Assembly: GCF_014647675.1 (NCBI RefSeq)
Contig: NZ_BMPQ01000010.1
Location: 125,207 to 189,206, forward strand
Length of the DNA: 64,000 nt
Origin: Streptomyces flaveus
GTDB taxonomy: Bacteria; Actinomycetota; Actinomycetes; Streptomycetales; Streptomycetaceae
Direction of reading: 5' to 3'
This document shows positions 24,077 to 32,902 of the stretch, in pieces. A program made the translations under genes and the position numbers. How positions within the stretch are numbered: position 1 is the first letter of the stretch; the number at the start of each line of letters is the position of its first letter. The notes below the pieces were generated by a model. The model was not told the origin of the DNA and did not search any database. It worked only from the letters and a program-made list of their open reading frames with translations.

Positions 24077-25327
24077 ATGGCGCTCCGCCCCGTAACCACC
24101 GGAACCATCAGCACGCGCTCGGCCTGGCGTGACGTACCGCGCCTCCAGGTCCGGGAGTTCGCGGCCATCGCCTTGGCCGAGGCGCCGGACCTCGCCGAGG
24201 AGATCCTGCGGGAGATCCGCCGCGAGTACCCCCATCTGCCCGTCGTGCTCGACGACTCCGGCGAGCCCATGGCGCTGATCGGCATCCGCCGGGCCATCGA
24301 GGTCTTCATCCAGCATCTGGAGAGCTCCGAGGGCCGTCCGCGCGTCCACCCCGAGGTCTTCCAGGAGTTCGGCCGCGGTGAGGGCCTCAACGGCCGCAGC
24401 CTCGACTCGCTCCAGGCGATCTACCGGATGGGAGTACGCCTGGCCTGGCGCCGTTTCGCCGAGATCGGGCAGCGCGTGGACATCCCGCCGCCCGCGATGT
24501 ACGAGCTGGTCGACGCCGGTTACGAGTACCTGGACGGACTCGTCGACCAGTCCGTACGCGGCTACGCCGAGGCCGCCGCCCGGCAGGCCGGCGAACGGCT
24601 GCGCCTCCAGCGCGGGCTGATGGAGCTGCTGCTCACCGAGCACCACCGGGGCGACCCGACCGAGGCGTTCGCCGAACGGGCCGCGCGCATCGGCTGGCCG
24701 ATTCCCGCCAAGGTCGCGGTGGGCGTACTGCTGCGGCCCGCCCGGGAGGCCGTGGCTCCCGCCGTCGGGCAGGGCGTACTGCTGGACATGGAGTACGAGC
24801 AGCCCCGGATGGTCGTGCCCGACCCGGTGGCCGCCGGGCGCCCCGAGTTGCTGCGGCGCGCGATGACCGGCTGGGCGGGCGCGATCGGCCCGCCCGTACC
24901 GCTGGCCGACGCGGCGAAGTCGCTGCGCTGGGCGGAGGCGGCGGTGCGGCTGATGGAGCGGGGCCTGCTGCCGTCGGGCGACGTCCTGTACTGCACGGAG
25001 CACACGGAGGCACTGGTCCTCCTCCAGCCGGAGGAACTGATCGACGACCTGGCGCGGCGGTGTCTGGCGCCGCTCACCCATTGCGGGCCCACCCATGGGC
25101 GGCGGCTCGCGGAGACGCTGCTGGCGTGGCTGGAGACGCGGGGCGGGGCTCCTGAGGTGGCCGCGCGGCTGGGGGTGCACCCGCAGACCGTGCGGTATCG
25201 CCTTCGGCAGATCCGCGAACTCTGGGGCGACGAGGTCGACAATCCGGATCGGCGCTTCGAGCTGGAGCTTGTGTTGCGTGCGCAGCGGTTGCGGGGGGAG
25301 CTGGGGGATCCGCGGGCTCGGCGCTGA
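24077..25327 (+). CDS. PucR/CdaR-family transcriptional regulator
   Basis: The 416-aa protein has an N-terminal helical sensor region (LQAIYRMGVRLAWRRFAEIGQ, near residue 115), a central GGDEF-like degenerate domain and the PucR C-terminal HTH. The HTH reads LAETLLAWLETRGGAPEVAARLGVHPQTVRYRLRQIRELWG near residue 350, with the characteristic HPQTVRYRL recognition helix. Such proteins control purine, sugar-diacid or secondary-metabolite genes. The start at 24077 follows the small membrane-peptide gene by 2 nt, suggesting the peptide modulates or localises the regulator. Target unknown. Confidence 0.88.
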   Translation: MALRPVTTGTISTRSAWRDVPRLQVREFAAIALAEAPDLAEEILREIRREYPHLPVVLDDSGEPMALIGIRRAIEVFIQHLESSEGRPRVHPEVFQEFGRGEGLNGRSLDSLQAIYRMGVRLAWRRFAEIGQRVDIPPPAMYELVDAGYEYLDGLVDQSVRGYAEAAARQAGERLRLQRGLMELLLTEHHRGDPTEAFAERAARIGWPIPAKVAVGVLLRPAREAVAPAVGQGVLLDMEYEQPRMVVPDPVAAGRPELLRRAMTGWAGAIGPPVPLADAAKSLRWAEAAVRLMERGLLPSGDVLYCTEHTEALVLLQPEELIDDLARRCLAPLTHCGPTHGRRLAETLLAWLETRGGAPEVAARLGVHPQTVRYRLRQIRELWGDEVDNPDRRFELELVLRAQRLRGELGDPRARR

Positions 25328-25364
25328 CGCTCCGCTGGTGGGCCGGTTTTATGCAGGCCGGTTG

Positions 25365-25430
25365 TGAGCCGCGGGTCCGTCGTGGCTGGTCGCGCAGTTC
25401 CCCGCGCCCCTGACGGGGCGCCCCCCGGCT
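25365..25430 (-). repeat. Dispersed intergenic repeat, copy A (minus orientation)
   Basis: The core GGGGCGCGGGGAACTGCGCG followed by ACCAGCCAC is read on the minus strand just after the PucR-type gene. A GC-rich hairpin with arms of about 7 bp is part of the unit. It matches copies near 30.5, 47.9 and 62.4 kb. Confidence 0.75.
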
Positions 25431-25519
25431 CTGTTTTCCCTGCTCAGGCCGTCGTGGTTACCTGCGTGTTGCCTGGCGAAAGCCACTATGCGTAGCCTGT
25501 GTTCGTTATGCCGATCATC

Positions 25520-25536
25520 TGTTGAAATATCGAACA
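25520..25536. promoter_or_regulatory. IclR-type operator upstream of the iclR gene (site S1)
   Basis: The imperfect palindrome TGTTGAAATATCGAACA contains the shared core GAAATATCGAAC (25524-25535) and ends 18 nt before the regulator start. Similar cores precede four other genes in the window. Autoregulation by the IclR product is inferred. Confidence 0.6.
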
Positions 25537-25554
25537 TCAGGGAGGGGGCCGGTC

Positions 25555-26328
25555 GTGGGACGTCTCGTGCCGGCAGTGACCCGGGCTCTCGACATTCTCG
25601 AGCTCTTTCTCGACGGGGACGGAACACTCTCCGCCCCCGACATCGTGCGCAAGCTCCAGCTGCCCCGCACCACCGTGCACGAGCTGGTGACCACGCTCGC
25701 CGCCCGCTCGTACATCGTGCAGGTGCCGGGCCAGCCCGGACGCTACCGCCTCGGCGTGCGCCCGTATCAGCTCGGCAGCCGGTACGCCGAGCAGCTGGAC
25801 CTCGCCGCCGAGGGCCAGCAGGTCGCCCGGTCCGTCGCGGAGACCTGCGACGAGACCGTGCACGTCGCGATCCTGGAGGGCACGAACGTCATCTACATCG
25901 CCAAGGTCGACTCCACGCACGCCGTGCGCATGGTGTCCGCCGCAGGCCGCCGGCTCCCCGCGCACTGCACCTCCGTGGGCAAGATGCTGCTCGCCTCGCT
26001 CCCCGACTCCGAGCTGGCCTCACGGGTCCCCGAGGACGGCAAGCTCCCTGCGATGACACCGAACAGCATCACCGACCCGGCCGCCCTGCGCGAGGCCCTC
26101 GCCGAGATCCGCCGCCGGGGCGTCGCCGTGGAGCGCCGCGAGTCGAACCCTGACGTCAGCTGCGTAGCCGCCCCCGTACGCGACCGCACGGGCCAGGTCG
26201 TCGCCGCGCTCTCCATCTCCGTACCGATGATCCGCTGGAGCGACGACCGCCGCGGCGAGCTGGAGCAGCTCGCCGCCAAGGGTGCCGCGGAACTGTCGGA
26301 GCGACTCGGGCACCGGAGCGTGGCATGA
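25555..26328 (+). CDS. IclR-family transcriptional regulator
   Basis: This 257-aa protein has an N-terminal winged helix (ALDILELFLDGDGTLSAPDIVRKLQLPRTTVHELVTTL, residues ~7-50) and a complete IclR effector domain (VHVAILEGTNVIYIAKVD, RLPAHCTSVGKMLLASL, and the closing SCVAAPVRDRTGQVVAALSISVP). GTG 25555 is preferred over the frame opening at TTG 25522 because GGAGGG precedes it. Its stop overlaps the SMP-30 start (ATGA). Its likely target is the GAAATnTCGAAC motif found before itself and before arabinan and sugar-acid genes. The effector is probably an arabinose-derived sugar or acid. Confidence 0.9.
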   Translation: MGRLVPAVTRALDILELFLDGDGTLSAPDIVRKLQLPRTTVHELVTTLAARSYIVQVPGQPGRYRLGVRPYQLGSRYAEQLDLAAEGQQVARSVAETCDETVHVAILEGTNVIYIAKVDSTHAVRMVSAAGRRLPAHCTSVGKMLLASLPDSELASRVPEDGKLPAMTPNSITDPAALREALAEIRRRGVAVERRESNPDVSCVAAPVRDRTGQVVAALSISVPMIRWSDDRRGELEQLAAKGAAELSERLGHRSVA

Positions 26329-27176
26329 CGGTGGAAGTGGCCGTACGCGAATACGCCACCCTGGGCGAGGGCCCGACCTGGGACGCCGACGCCCAGCGGC
26401 TGATCTGGATCGACATCCTCGGCTCCAGGGTCCATACGTACGAGCCCGGCTCCGGCCGCCGTACGGTCCTCGTGACCGAGCAGCACGTGGGCGCCGCGAA
26501 GCCTCGTACGGGCGGCGGTCTGGTGCTCAACCTCCGGGACGGCGTGGCGCTGTACGACCCGGAGGAGCCCGACAGCTTCCGCTGGCTGCACCGGGAGGTC
26601 GTCCCCGGGCGTCGCGCCAACGACGCGGCGGTCGCACCCGACGGTTCGCTGTGGGCGGGCACGATGCGCTACGACGAGGCGCCGGGCGGCGGCAACCTCG
26701 CCCGTTTCACCGCCGACGGCACGGTGGAGGTCGTCCTCGACGACGTGGCCGTCAGCAACGGCACGGGCTGGAGCCCCGACGGGCGCCTCATGTACTACAT
26801 CGACTCGCCTACGCGCCGTATCGACGTCTTCGATGTCGGGGACGACCAACGGCCGGTCAACCGGCGCCAGTTGGCGGCCATCGAGGACGGCGCCGGCTTC
26901 CCCGACGGCCTCACCGTCGACGCCGACGGCTGCGTCTGGGTCGCCCTGTGGGACGGCGCCGCCGTCCGCCGCTACACCCCCTCCGGCGAACTGGACCGCG
27001 TACTCCCGCTCCCCGTCCGCCGCCCCACGGCCTGCGCCTTCGGCGGCTCCGGCCTGACGGACCTTTACATCACCACGGCCCGTACGGGTCTGGAGGAGCC
27101 GCATCCGATGTCCGGCTCGGTGCTGGTGGTGCCGGGTGCGGGGAAGGGGCTGGCGCAACCGGCGTTCGCCGGGTAG
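26325..27176 (+). CDS. SMP-30/gluconolactonase family lactonase
   Basis: The 283-aa beta-propeller protein has the SMP-30 hallmarks. ATLGEGPTWDADAQRLIWIDIL carries the first metal-ligand Glu, RRANDAAVAPDGSLWAGTM the Asn/Asp pair, VSNGTGWSPDGRLMYYIDSPTRRID the second Asn, and FPDGLTVDADGCVWVALWDGA the catalytic Asp. Family enzymes hydrolyse aldono-lactones such as L-arabinono- or galactono-lactone. Translationally coupled to the IclR gene and placed before the arabinoside importer, it would perform the second step of oxidative pentose or galactose breakdown. Confidence 0.9.
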   Translation: MTVEVAVREYATLGEGPTWDADAQRLIWIDILGSRVHTYEPGSGRRTVLVTEQHVGAAKPRTGGGLVLNLRDGVALYDPEEPDSFRWLHREVVPGRRANDAAVAPDGSLWAGTMRYDEAPGGGNLARFTADGTVEVVLDDVAVSNGTGWSPDGRLMYYIDSPTRRIDVFDVGDDQRPVNRRQLAAIEDGAGFPDGLTVDADGCVWVALWDGAAVRRYTPSGELDRVLPLPVRRPTACAFGGSGLTDLYITTARTGLEEPHPMSGSVLVVPGAGKGLAQPAFAG

Positions 27177-27190
27177 CCGCAGACTTCACG

Positions 27191-27273
27191 AAGCGCTTTC
27201 CCTGTCCAGCAACTGGATTGGGAAAGCGCTTTCTGCGTGAACCCTTGACGCGCAAGCGCTTCGATTCTACGGT
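27191..27273 (+). promoter_or_regulatory. Promoter of the arabinoside importer operon with three LacI-type half-palindromes
   Basis: -35 TTGACG (27245-27250) and -10 TACGGT (27268-27273) have a 17-nt spacer. The palindrome AAGCGCTT occurs at 27191-27198, 27224-27231 (as AAAGCGCTTT) and 27254-27261, the last inside the promoter spacer. The centres are 33 and 30 bp apart, about three helical turns. This is the form of LacI-family operators; no LacI-family regulator is encoded in the window. The first two copies also pair as a 13-bp inverted repeat that could act as the SMP-30 terminator. Confidence 0.7.
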
Positions 27274-27295
27274 CCCGTTCGAAGCTGCGGGCGTC

Positions 27296-27311
27296 ATTCG
27301 AAATCTCGAAC
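27296..27311. promoter_or_regulatory. IclR-type operator upstream of the importer operon (site S2)
   Basis: ATTCGAAATCTCGAAC contains the core GAAATCTCGAAC at 27300-27311, downstream of the predicted transcription start and 40 nt before the binding-protein ATG. The position suits repression of elongation or initiation. Confidence 0.65.
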
Positions 27312-27351
27312 TTCGAATGGCCGGTAGACACCTCGGACAATAAGGCGGGGC

Positions 27352-28707
27352 ATGGGACGACCTGACCTGAATCGCAGGCAACTGCTGGGCGGAATCGGCG
27401 GATTGGCGGTCGCGGGCAGCTTCGGTTTCGCCGCGCTGGGCACCGGCGCCGATGCGTTGGCCTCCGGCGCGGACGCCCGGGTGCGCTACTGGAACCTGTT
27501 CAGTGGCGGTGACGGCGCCAACATGATCGCGATGTTGGACGCCTTCCGTAAGGAAAACCCTGGCATCGACGTGAAGGACTCCACCTTCCAGTGGGGCAAC
27601 CCCTTCTACAGCAAGCTCGCCATGGCCGCCGCCGGCAACCGCGCACCCGACCTCGGCGTCATGCACCTGGGCCGGATCACCGGCTTCTCGCCCGGCCGTC
27701 TCCTGGATCCCTGGGACGTCGACCTGCTCGCCAAGTACGGCGTACGGGAGGCGGATTTCAACCCCGACCTGTGGAAGCGCGCCGTCATCGACGGCAAGCT
27801 CTACGCCCTCCCGCTCGACATCCACGTACAGCTCTGCTTCTACCGCAAGGACGTGCTGAAGAAGGCGGGGCTGCTCGGCGACGACGGCCGGATCGTGCCC
27901 GTGACGTCGACCGGCGAGTGGTTCGACGTGCTCAAGGAGGCCAAGAAGGCCACCAAGAAGGGCCTGCAGACCATCGGGTTCTGGATCAACGACCAGAACT
28001 TCCAGTGGTGGTTCTTCGTCGCCTTCTACACCCAGCTCGGCGGCACCTGGTTCAACGCCGCCAACTCCGAGGTCACCTTCGACACCGACAAGGCCGTCCA
28101 GGTCCTGGAGTTCCTGCGCCAGCACGTCACCGACGGGTACGCCAACCCGGGCATGGGCTCGGTCGGCGCCGAACAGTTCATGAACGGCGCGCCCTTCGCC
28201 TGGGAGGGCAACTGGTCGGTGCCGGTCTTCTCCGGAGCGAAGCTCGATTACGGCGCGACCCCGCTGCCGCCCGTCTTCGGCAAGCAGGCCACCCACGCCG
28301 AGTCGCACGCCTTCGTCCTGCCGCACCAGTCCGACCGCGGCGGCGCCACGAACGAGGCCGCCCACCAGCTCGCCGCCTACGTCGTCCAGCACGCCCAGCA
28401 GTGGGCGGCCGGCGGCCACATCCCCGCGTACACGCCCACCCTGTCCACGGCCGCGTACAAGGAGCTGAACCCGCAGAGCGAGTACGTGTCGGCCATGGAC
28501 CACCAGGCCACCGAGCCGAAGGTGTGGTTCGCGGGCTCCACCGGCATCCTCGCCCAGCGCATCGGCCCCATCGTCGTCTCCTCGACGATGGGCTCCGCCA
28601 AGCCGGAGGCCGTCGCCCGCCGGATGAAGGGCGCGCTCACCCAGTTGCTCGGCATGAAGAACCCCATGGACGGCCGGACCGCCGCGCAGGGAGGTGCCGT
28701 CGCATGA
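27352..28707 (+). CDS. ABC sugar importer (CUT1) substrate-binding protein
   Basis: This 451-aa family 1 solute-binding protein has an N-terminus of NRRQLLGGIGGLAVAGSFGF, a twin-arginine-like signal followed by a hydrophobic stretch without a lipobox Cys. It suggests Tat export and either release or an uncleaved anchor. The mature part starts VRYWNLFSGGDGANMIAMLDAFRKENPGI, the usual SBP_bac_1 opening. Downstream genes encode both permeases and a GH51 arabinofuranosidase, so arabino-oligosaccharides are the probable cargo. The operon carries the LacI-type and IclR-type sites upstream. The stop overlaps the first permease start by 4 nt. Confidence 0.88.
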   Translation: MGRPDLNRRQLLGGIGGLAVAGSFGFAALGTGADALASGADARVRYWNLFSGGDGANMIAMLDAFRKENPGIDVKDSTFQWGNPFYSKLAMAAAGNRAPDLGVMHLGRITGFSPGRLLDPWDVDLLAKYGVREADFNPDLWKRAVIDGKLYALPLDIHVQLCFYRKDVLKKAGLLGDDGRIVPVTSTGEWFDVLKEAKKATKKGLQTIGFWINDQNFQWWFFVAFYTQLGGTWFNAANSEVTFDTDKAVQVLEFLRQHVTDGYANPGMGSVGAEQFMNGAPFAWEGNWSVPVFSGAKLDYGATPLPPVFGKQATHAESHAFVLPHQSDRGGATNEAAHQLAAYVVQHAQQWAAGGHIPAYTPTLSTAAYKELNPQSEYVSAMDHQATEPKVWFAGSTGILAQRIGPIVVSSTMGSAKPEAVARRMKGALTQLLGMKNPMDGRTAAQGGAVA

Positions 28708-29645
28708 CGACCGCAGGCACAGAGACCGTCCTCGCACCACCTCGCGCGAAGACCGCCGCACTGAGCGCCACCGTCCGCCGCAAGCAGGGCTTCCAGCACG
28801 GCGGCTGGTTCGTCGCCCCGTTCCTCGCCCTGTTCGTGCTCTTCGTGGTCTGGCCGCTGGTGCGCGGCGTCTACCTCAGCTTCACGGACGCCAACATCGC
28901 GGGCGACAGCGCCAACTTCGTCGGCCTCGACAACTACCGCGAGGCCCTCCAGGACCCGCAGATGTGGGACGCGCTCGGCCACAGCGCCTACTTCACGCTC
29001 CTGGTCGTGCCCTGCATCACCGTCCTCGCCTTTCTCCTCGCGATGCTCGCCCACCACATCGAGCACGCCAAGTGGCTGTGGCGGCTGTGCTTCTTCGCCC
29101 CGTTCCTGCTGCCCTCCACCGTCGCGGGCAACCTGTGGCAGTGGCTGTTCAACCCCGGCACGGGCATGATCAACCACGTCTTCGGCCTCGAGACACCCTG
29201 GCTGACCGACAAGTCGTACGCCATGTTCGCCATCGTCATCACGACCCTGTGGTGGACGGTCGGCTTCAGCTTCCTGCTCTATCTCGCCGCGCTCCAGGGC
29301 ATCCCCGCCCACCTCTACGAGGCCGCGAAGCTGGACGGCGCGAACGCCTGGCACCGCATGATCCACATCACCATGCCGATGCTGCGCAACATCACCGGGC
29401 TCGTGATCGCCCTGCAGATCCTCGCCTCGCTCCAGGTCTTCGACCAGGCGGTCGTGATGATGGACTTCTCGCCAGGACCGGAGGAATCGACCCGCACCTT
29501 CGTCCAGTTCACCCTCGAAGAGGGCTTCACCAGCTACCGCGTGGGCTACGCCTCAGCGATCTCCATCATCTTCTTCGTGATCATCGCGTCCGTCGCCCTC
29601 GCGCGGATGTGGCTGCTGCGCAACCGTGAGGAGGGCGGCCGATGA
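28704..29645 (+). CDS. ABC sugar importer (CUT1) permease, MalF/MsmF type
   Basis: This 313-aa protein has six transmembrane helices. The EAA loop reads YEAAKLDGANAWHRMIHITMPML near residue 215, the site that docks the ATPase. The cytoplasmic N-terminus precedes GGWFVAPFLALFVLFVVWPL. It starts 4 nt inside the binding-protein gene and ends 4 nt inside the second permease gene. No ATPase gene follows, so it must use an ATPase encoded elsewhere, as Streptomyces CUT1 systems do with MsiK. Confidence 0.9.
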   Translation: MTTAGTETVLAPPRAKTAALSATVRRKQGFQHGGWFVAPFLALFVLFVVWPLVRGVYLSFTDANIAGDSANFVGLDNYREALQDPQMWDALGHSAYFTLLVVPCITVLAFLLAMLAHHIEHAKWLWRLCFFAPFLLPSTVAGNLWQWLFNPGTGMINHVFGLETPWLTDKSYAMFAIVITTLWWTVGFSFLLYLAALQGIPAHLYEAAKLDGANAWHRMIHITMPMLRNITGLVIALQILASLQVFDQAVVMMDFSPGPEESTRTFVQFTLEEGFTSYRVGYASAISIIFFVIIASVALARMWLLRNREEGGR

Positions 29646-30502
29646 GCACCGCCGCACAGATACGCGTCAAGCCCCGCAGGCCCTGGACGCCCAGCCAGAT
29701 CGTGCTCACCCTCCTCGGCGTGGCCGTCTCCGTGGTGTTCCTCGCCCCCCTCGTATGGGCGCTGTTCACCTCGCTCAAGTCGGAGACCGAAGCCGTCGAG
29801 GTGCCGCCGCACTGGCTGCCGAAGGAGTGGACGGCCCAGGCCTGGTCGGCGATCTTCGAGACCGGCAACATCACCAACTGGTTCGTCAACTCCCTGGTCG
29901 TCTCGGTGTGTGTGACGACGGTGGTGCTGACCGTGAGCGCCCTCGCCGGCTACGGCTTCGCCCGCACCGAGTTCCGCGGCAAGAACGTCCTGCTGGGCGT
30001 GGTCATGGCGGGCCTGATGATCTCCCCGGCTGTCCTCGGCGTCCCGCTGTTCACCACGGTCCAGCAGATGGGGATGGTCGACACGTACTGGGGCATGATC
30101 CTGCCGCAGTGCGCACCCGCGGCCATGGTCTACATCCTCTACAAGTTCTTCCAGGGCATCCCACGCGAACTGGAGGAGGCCGCGTTCATCGACGGCGCCG
30201 GCCGCTGGCGGGTCTTCTTCACGATCGTCGTCCCGCTCGCGAGGCCGTCCCTGGCGGCGGTGGGGATCTTCACCTTCATCGCCTCATGGAACAACTTCCT
30301 CTGGCCGTACATGGTGACCAACAACCCCGACCTGATGACGATGCCGAACGGCATCGCGACGGTCATGAACTCCTATGGCATTCAGTGGGCTCAGCTGATG
30401 GCGGGTGGGTTGATGGCCGGACTTCCGCTGATCATCGTGTTCGTCTTCTTCCAGCGGCAGATAGTGGCGGGGGTGGCCCACACGGGCTTGGCAGGGCAGT
30501 AA
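29642..30502 (+). CDS. ABC sugar importer (CUT1) permease, MalG/MsmG type
   Basis: This 286-aa protein has six helices. The EAA motif is LEEAAFIDGAGRWRVFFTIVVPLARP near residue 180 and the ending VFFQRQIVAGVAHTGLAGQ matches the MalG C-terminal pattern (QRxxxxGLTxGAVKG) loosely. It forms a heterodimer with the preceding permease. A dispersed repeat separates it from the GH51 gene, so expression of the latter may be attenuated or uncoupled. Confidence 0.9.
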   Translation: MSTAAQIRVKPRRPWTPSQIVLTLLGVAVSVVFLAPLVWALFTSLKSETEAVEVPPHWLPKEWTAQAWSAIFETGNITNWFVNSLVVSVCVTTVVLTVSALAGYGFARTEFRGKNVLLGVVMAGLMISPAVLGVPLFTTVQQMGMVDTYWGMILPQCAPAAMVYILYKFFQGIPRELEEAAFIDGAGRWRVFFTIVVPLARPSLAAVGIFTFIASWNNFLWPYMVTNNPDLMTMPNGIATVMNSYGIQWAQLMAGGLMAGLPLIIVFVFFQRQIVAGVAHTGLAGQ

Positions 30503-30525
30503 CTCTAATAAGCAGACGCCCAGTT

Positions 30526-30590
30526 GAGCGCCCCTTAGGGGCGCGGGGAACTGCGCGACCAGCCACCGACAACCCGCAGCCGCCAACGAA
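30526..30590 (+). repeat. Dispersed intergenic repeat, copy B (inside the arabinoside operon)
   Basis: The sequence GCGCCCCTTAGGGGCGC forms a hairpin and continues into GGGGAACTGCGCGACCAGCC and AACCCGCAGCC. It occupies most of the 116-nt gap between the second permease and the arabinofuranosidase genes. It shares its core with copies A, C and D. Confidence 0.8.
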
Positions 30591-30618
30591 CAAGAACCAC
30601 CCTCCCCGAAAGGCGACC

Positions 30619-32133
30619 ATGCACACCGCCCGCTTCACCCTCGACCCCGCTTTCAAGGTCGGCGAGGTCAACCCTCGACTCTTCGGCTCCTTCGTCGAGC
30701 ACCTCGGCCGCTGCGTCTACACCGGCATCTACGAACCGGGCCACCCCACCGCCGACGAAGACGGCATCCGAACCGACGTCCTGGACCTGGTCCGCGAACT
30801 CGGCGCGACAGCCATCCGCTACCCCGGCGGCAACTTCGTATCCGGCTACAAATGGGAGGACTCGGTAGGCCCCGCGGACGAACGCCCCCGCCGCCTCGAC
30901 CTCGCCTGGCACTCGACCGAGACCAACCGCTTCGGCCTCTCCGAGTACATCGCCTTCCTCCGCAAGGTCGGCCCCCAGGCAGAGCCCATGATGGCGGTCA
31001 ACCTCGGCACCCGCGGCGTCGCCGAGGCCCTGGAACTCCAGGAGTACGCCAACCACACCTCCGGCACCGCACTCGCGGAGAAGCGCGTCGCCCACGGCGA
31101 CAAGGACCCCTTCGGCATCAAACTCTGGTGCCTCGGCAACGAGATGGACGGCCCCTGGCAGACAGGCCACAAGACGGCGGAGGAGTACGGCCGTATCGCC
31201 GCCGAGACAGCCCGCGCGATGCGCCAGCTCGACCCGACCGTCGAACTCGTCGCCTGCGGCTCCTCCAGCCAGAGCATGCCGACGTTCGCCGAGTGGGAGG
31301 CGACGGTGCTGGCGGAGACGTACGACCTCGTCGACTACATCTCTCTCCACGCCTACTACTGGCCGGAGGACGGTGACATCGACTCCTTCCTCGCCTCCGC
31401 CGTCGACATGGAGTCCTTCATCGACAACGTCGTCGCGACCGCCGACCACGTGGGCGCGAGGCTCAAGTCGAAGAAGCGGATCAACCTCTCCTTCGACGAG
31501 TGGAACGTCTGGTACCTGCCCAAGTGGGAGGAGCACGCGAAGACGTTCGAGCAGGACGACTGGCCCGAGGCCCCCCGTCTCCTGGAGGACAACTACAGCG
31601 TCACCGACGCCGTCGTCTTCGGCTCGCTCCTCATCGCGCTGCTCCGGCACGCGGACCGTGTGACCGTGGCCTGCCTCGCCCAGCTCGTCAACGTCATCGC
31701 CCCGATCATGACCGAGCCGGGCGGCCCGTCCTGGCGGCAGACGACGTTCTTCCCCTTCGCGCAGGCGTCCCGGTACGGGCGCGGCCAGGTCCTCGACGTA
31801 CGGGTCGACTCACCGACGTACGAGACGAAGAAGTACGGCGAGACGGACCTGCTGCACGCCACGGCCGTACGGGCGGAGGACGGCTCGGTGACGGTGTTCG
31901 CGGTCAACCGCAGCCGCACGGAGGCTCTTCCTCTCCAAGTATCCCTGAACGGACTGGATTTGACCTCCCTGGTCGAGCACACCGCGCTCGCGGACGCCGA
32001 CCCCGACGCCCGCAACACCCTCGACAACCCGGACCGCGTAACCCCACACCCCGTCGACGGCACCACCCTCCAGGACGGCACGCTGAACGCCGTCCTGGAG
32101 CCCTTGTCCTGGAACGTGATCCGGCTTCGTTAG
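30619..32133 (+). CDS. GH51 alpha-L-arabinofuranosidase (intracellular)
   Basis: This 504-aa retaining glycosidase has acid/base E175 in CLGNEMDGPWQ, nucleophile E294 in NLSFDEWNVWY and the family opening NPRLFGSFVEHLGRCVYTGIYEP. No signal peptide is present, so it acts in the cytoplasm on imported arabino-oligosaccharides and releases L-arabinose. AAAGGCGACC precedes ATG 30619. It is last in the CUT1 operon but separated by a dispersed hairpin repeat; a terminator-like hairpin follows at 32170-32194. Confidence 0.95.
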   Translation: MHTARFTLDPAFKVGEVNPRLFGSFVEHLGRCVYTGIYEPGHPTADEDGIRTDVLDLVRELGATAIRYPGGNFVSGYKWEDSVGPADERPRRLDLAWHSTETNRFGLSEYIAFLRKVGPQAEPMMAVNLGTRGVAEALELQEYANHTSGTALAEKRVAHGDKDPFGIKLWCLGNEMDGPWQTGHKTAEEYGRIAAETARAMRQLDPTVELVACGSSSQSMPTFAEWEATVLAETYDLVDYISLHAYYWPEDGDIDSFLASAVDMESFIDNVVATADHVGARLKSKKRINLSFDEWNVWYLPKWEEHAKTFEQDDWPEAPRLLEDNYSVTDAVVFGSLLIALLRHADRVTVACLAQLVNVIAPIMTEPGGPSWRQTTFFPFAQASRYGRGQVLDVRVDSPTYETKKYGETDLLHATAVRAEDGSVTVFAVNRSRTEALPLQVSLNGLDLTSLVEHTALADADPDARNTLDNPDRVTPHPVDGTTLQDGTLNAVLEPLSWNVIRLR

Positions 32134-32169
32134 TACGTTCACCGGTCCACCGGCAGAAGCTCGTCGTGC

Positions 32170-32194
32170 GAGGCGTGGGGGAGGGCCACGCCTC
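32170..32194. terminator. Hairpin between GH51 and the convergent hydrolase gene
   Basis: Arms GAGGCGTGG (32170-32178) and CCACGCCTC (32186-32194) with a 7-nt loop lie between two convergent genes, a plausible bidirectional terminator. Confidence 0.6.
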
Positions 32195-32215
32195 ACGGGC
32201 CCGGGCCCATGCCCC

Positions 32216-32902
32216 CTATCCCATGCTGGACGCCTCGGCCAGGATTCGGGCCAGCTCGGTGGGCTTGGTGACCATGGGCCAGTGGCCCGAGTCGATGTCG
32301 ACGAAGTCGACGTGCTTTGCCTGGGCGAGTTCCGGGGCGTCGCCGGCGTTGATCCACTCCTGCGCCTGGGCGGGCGTGAACTCCGGGCACACGACCACGA
32401 CCGGGACGTCGAACCGCCGCTCGTCCGCCAGCCGCACCACGCCCTTGGCAACGCCTGCGGGTACGGGGATCGCTGCAGCCGCGAACTTTCGCCTGGCCTC
32501 GTCGTCGAGGTCGGCGGCGTCCGGCCCTTCAAAGGGGTCCCAGCCCGGGAAGGGCATGACGCCGTCCCTCACCTCGAAGAAATCGGCGTACGGCTGACCG
32601 TCGGCGGACGGGAAGCCGCCGATGAGGCAGACCTTGGCCAGCCTCTCCGGCCGCCGGTCGGCGGCAAGCCAGGCCAGCGTGCATGCGGCTGAATGCCCCA
32701 CCACCATGGGCTTGCCGGGCGCCGCGTCCACCGCGGCGAGCACCGCCGCCACCTGATCGTCGAGCGTGGCGGACGCGAGGCCGTCCCCCTGGCCCGGGAG
32801 AGTGAGCGGCACCGGGCGATGGCCGAGCGGCTCCAGTGCGGACGCGACGCGGCCCCACACGGATCCGTCCAGCCACAGGCCGCCAATGAGCAGGATGTCC
32901 AC
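32216..32902 (-). CDS. Alpha/beta hydrolase
   Basis: This ~228-aa protein has oxyanion region ILLIGGLWLDGSVW, nucleophile elbow VVGHSAACTLAWLAAD (G-H-S-A-A), acid-side strand VPVVVVCPEFTP and a final His in IDSGHWPMVTKP. This is the compact esterase/lactonase-like type. GTG 32902 follows a GGGGAA box by 7 nt and starts the first strand directly. Longer frames up to 32986 add Arg-rich residues with no support. Substrate unknown; the neighbour is the GH51 gene, convergent. Confidence 0.8.
   Translation of the reverse strand: MDILLIGGLWLDGSVWGRVASALEPLGHRPVPLTLPGQGDGLASATLDDQVAAVLAAVDAAPGKPMVVGHSAACTLAWLAADRRPERLAKVCLIGGFPSADGQPYADFFEVRDGVMPFPGWDPFEGPDAADLDDEARRKFAAAAIPVPAGVAKGVVRLADERRFDVPVVVVCPEFTPAQAQEWINAGDAPELAQAKHVDFVDIDSGHWPMVTKPTELARILAEASSMG

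Noticed and set aside
27070..28761. A minus-strand 563-codon frame opposite the CUT1 binding-protein gene
   Set aside because: Shadow frame; the plus strand encodes a recognisable SBP with proper ribosome binding sites and overlaps.
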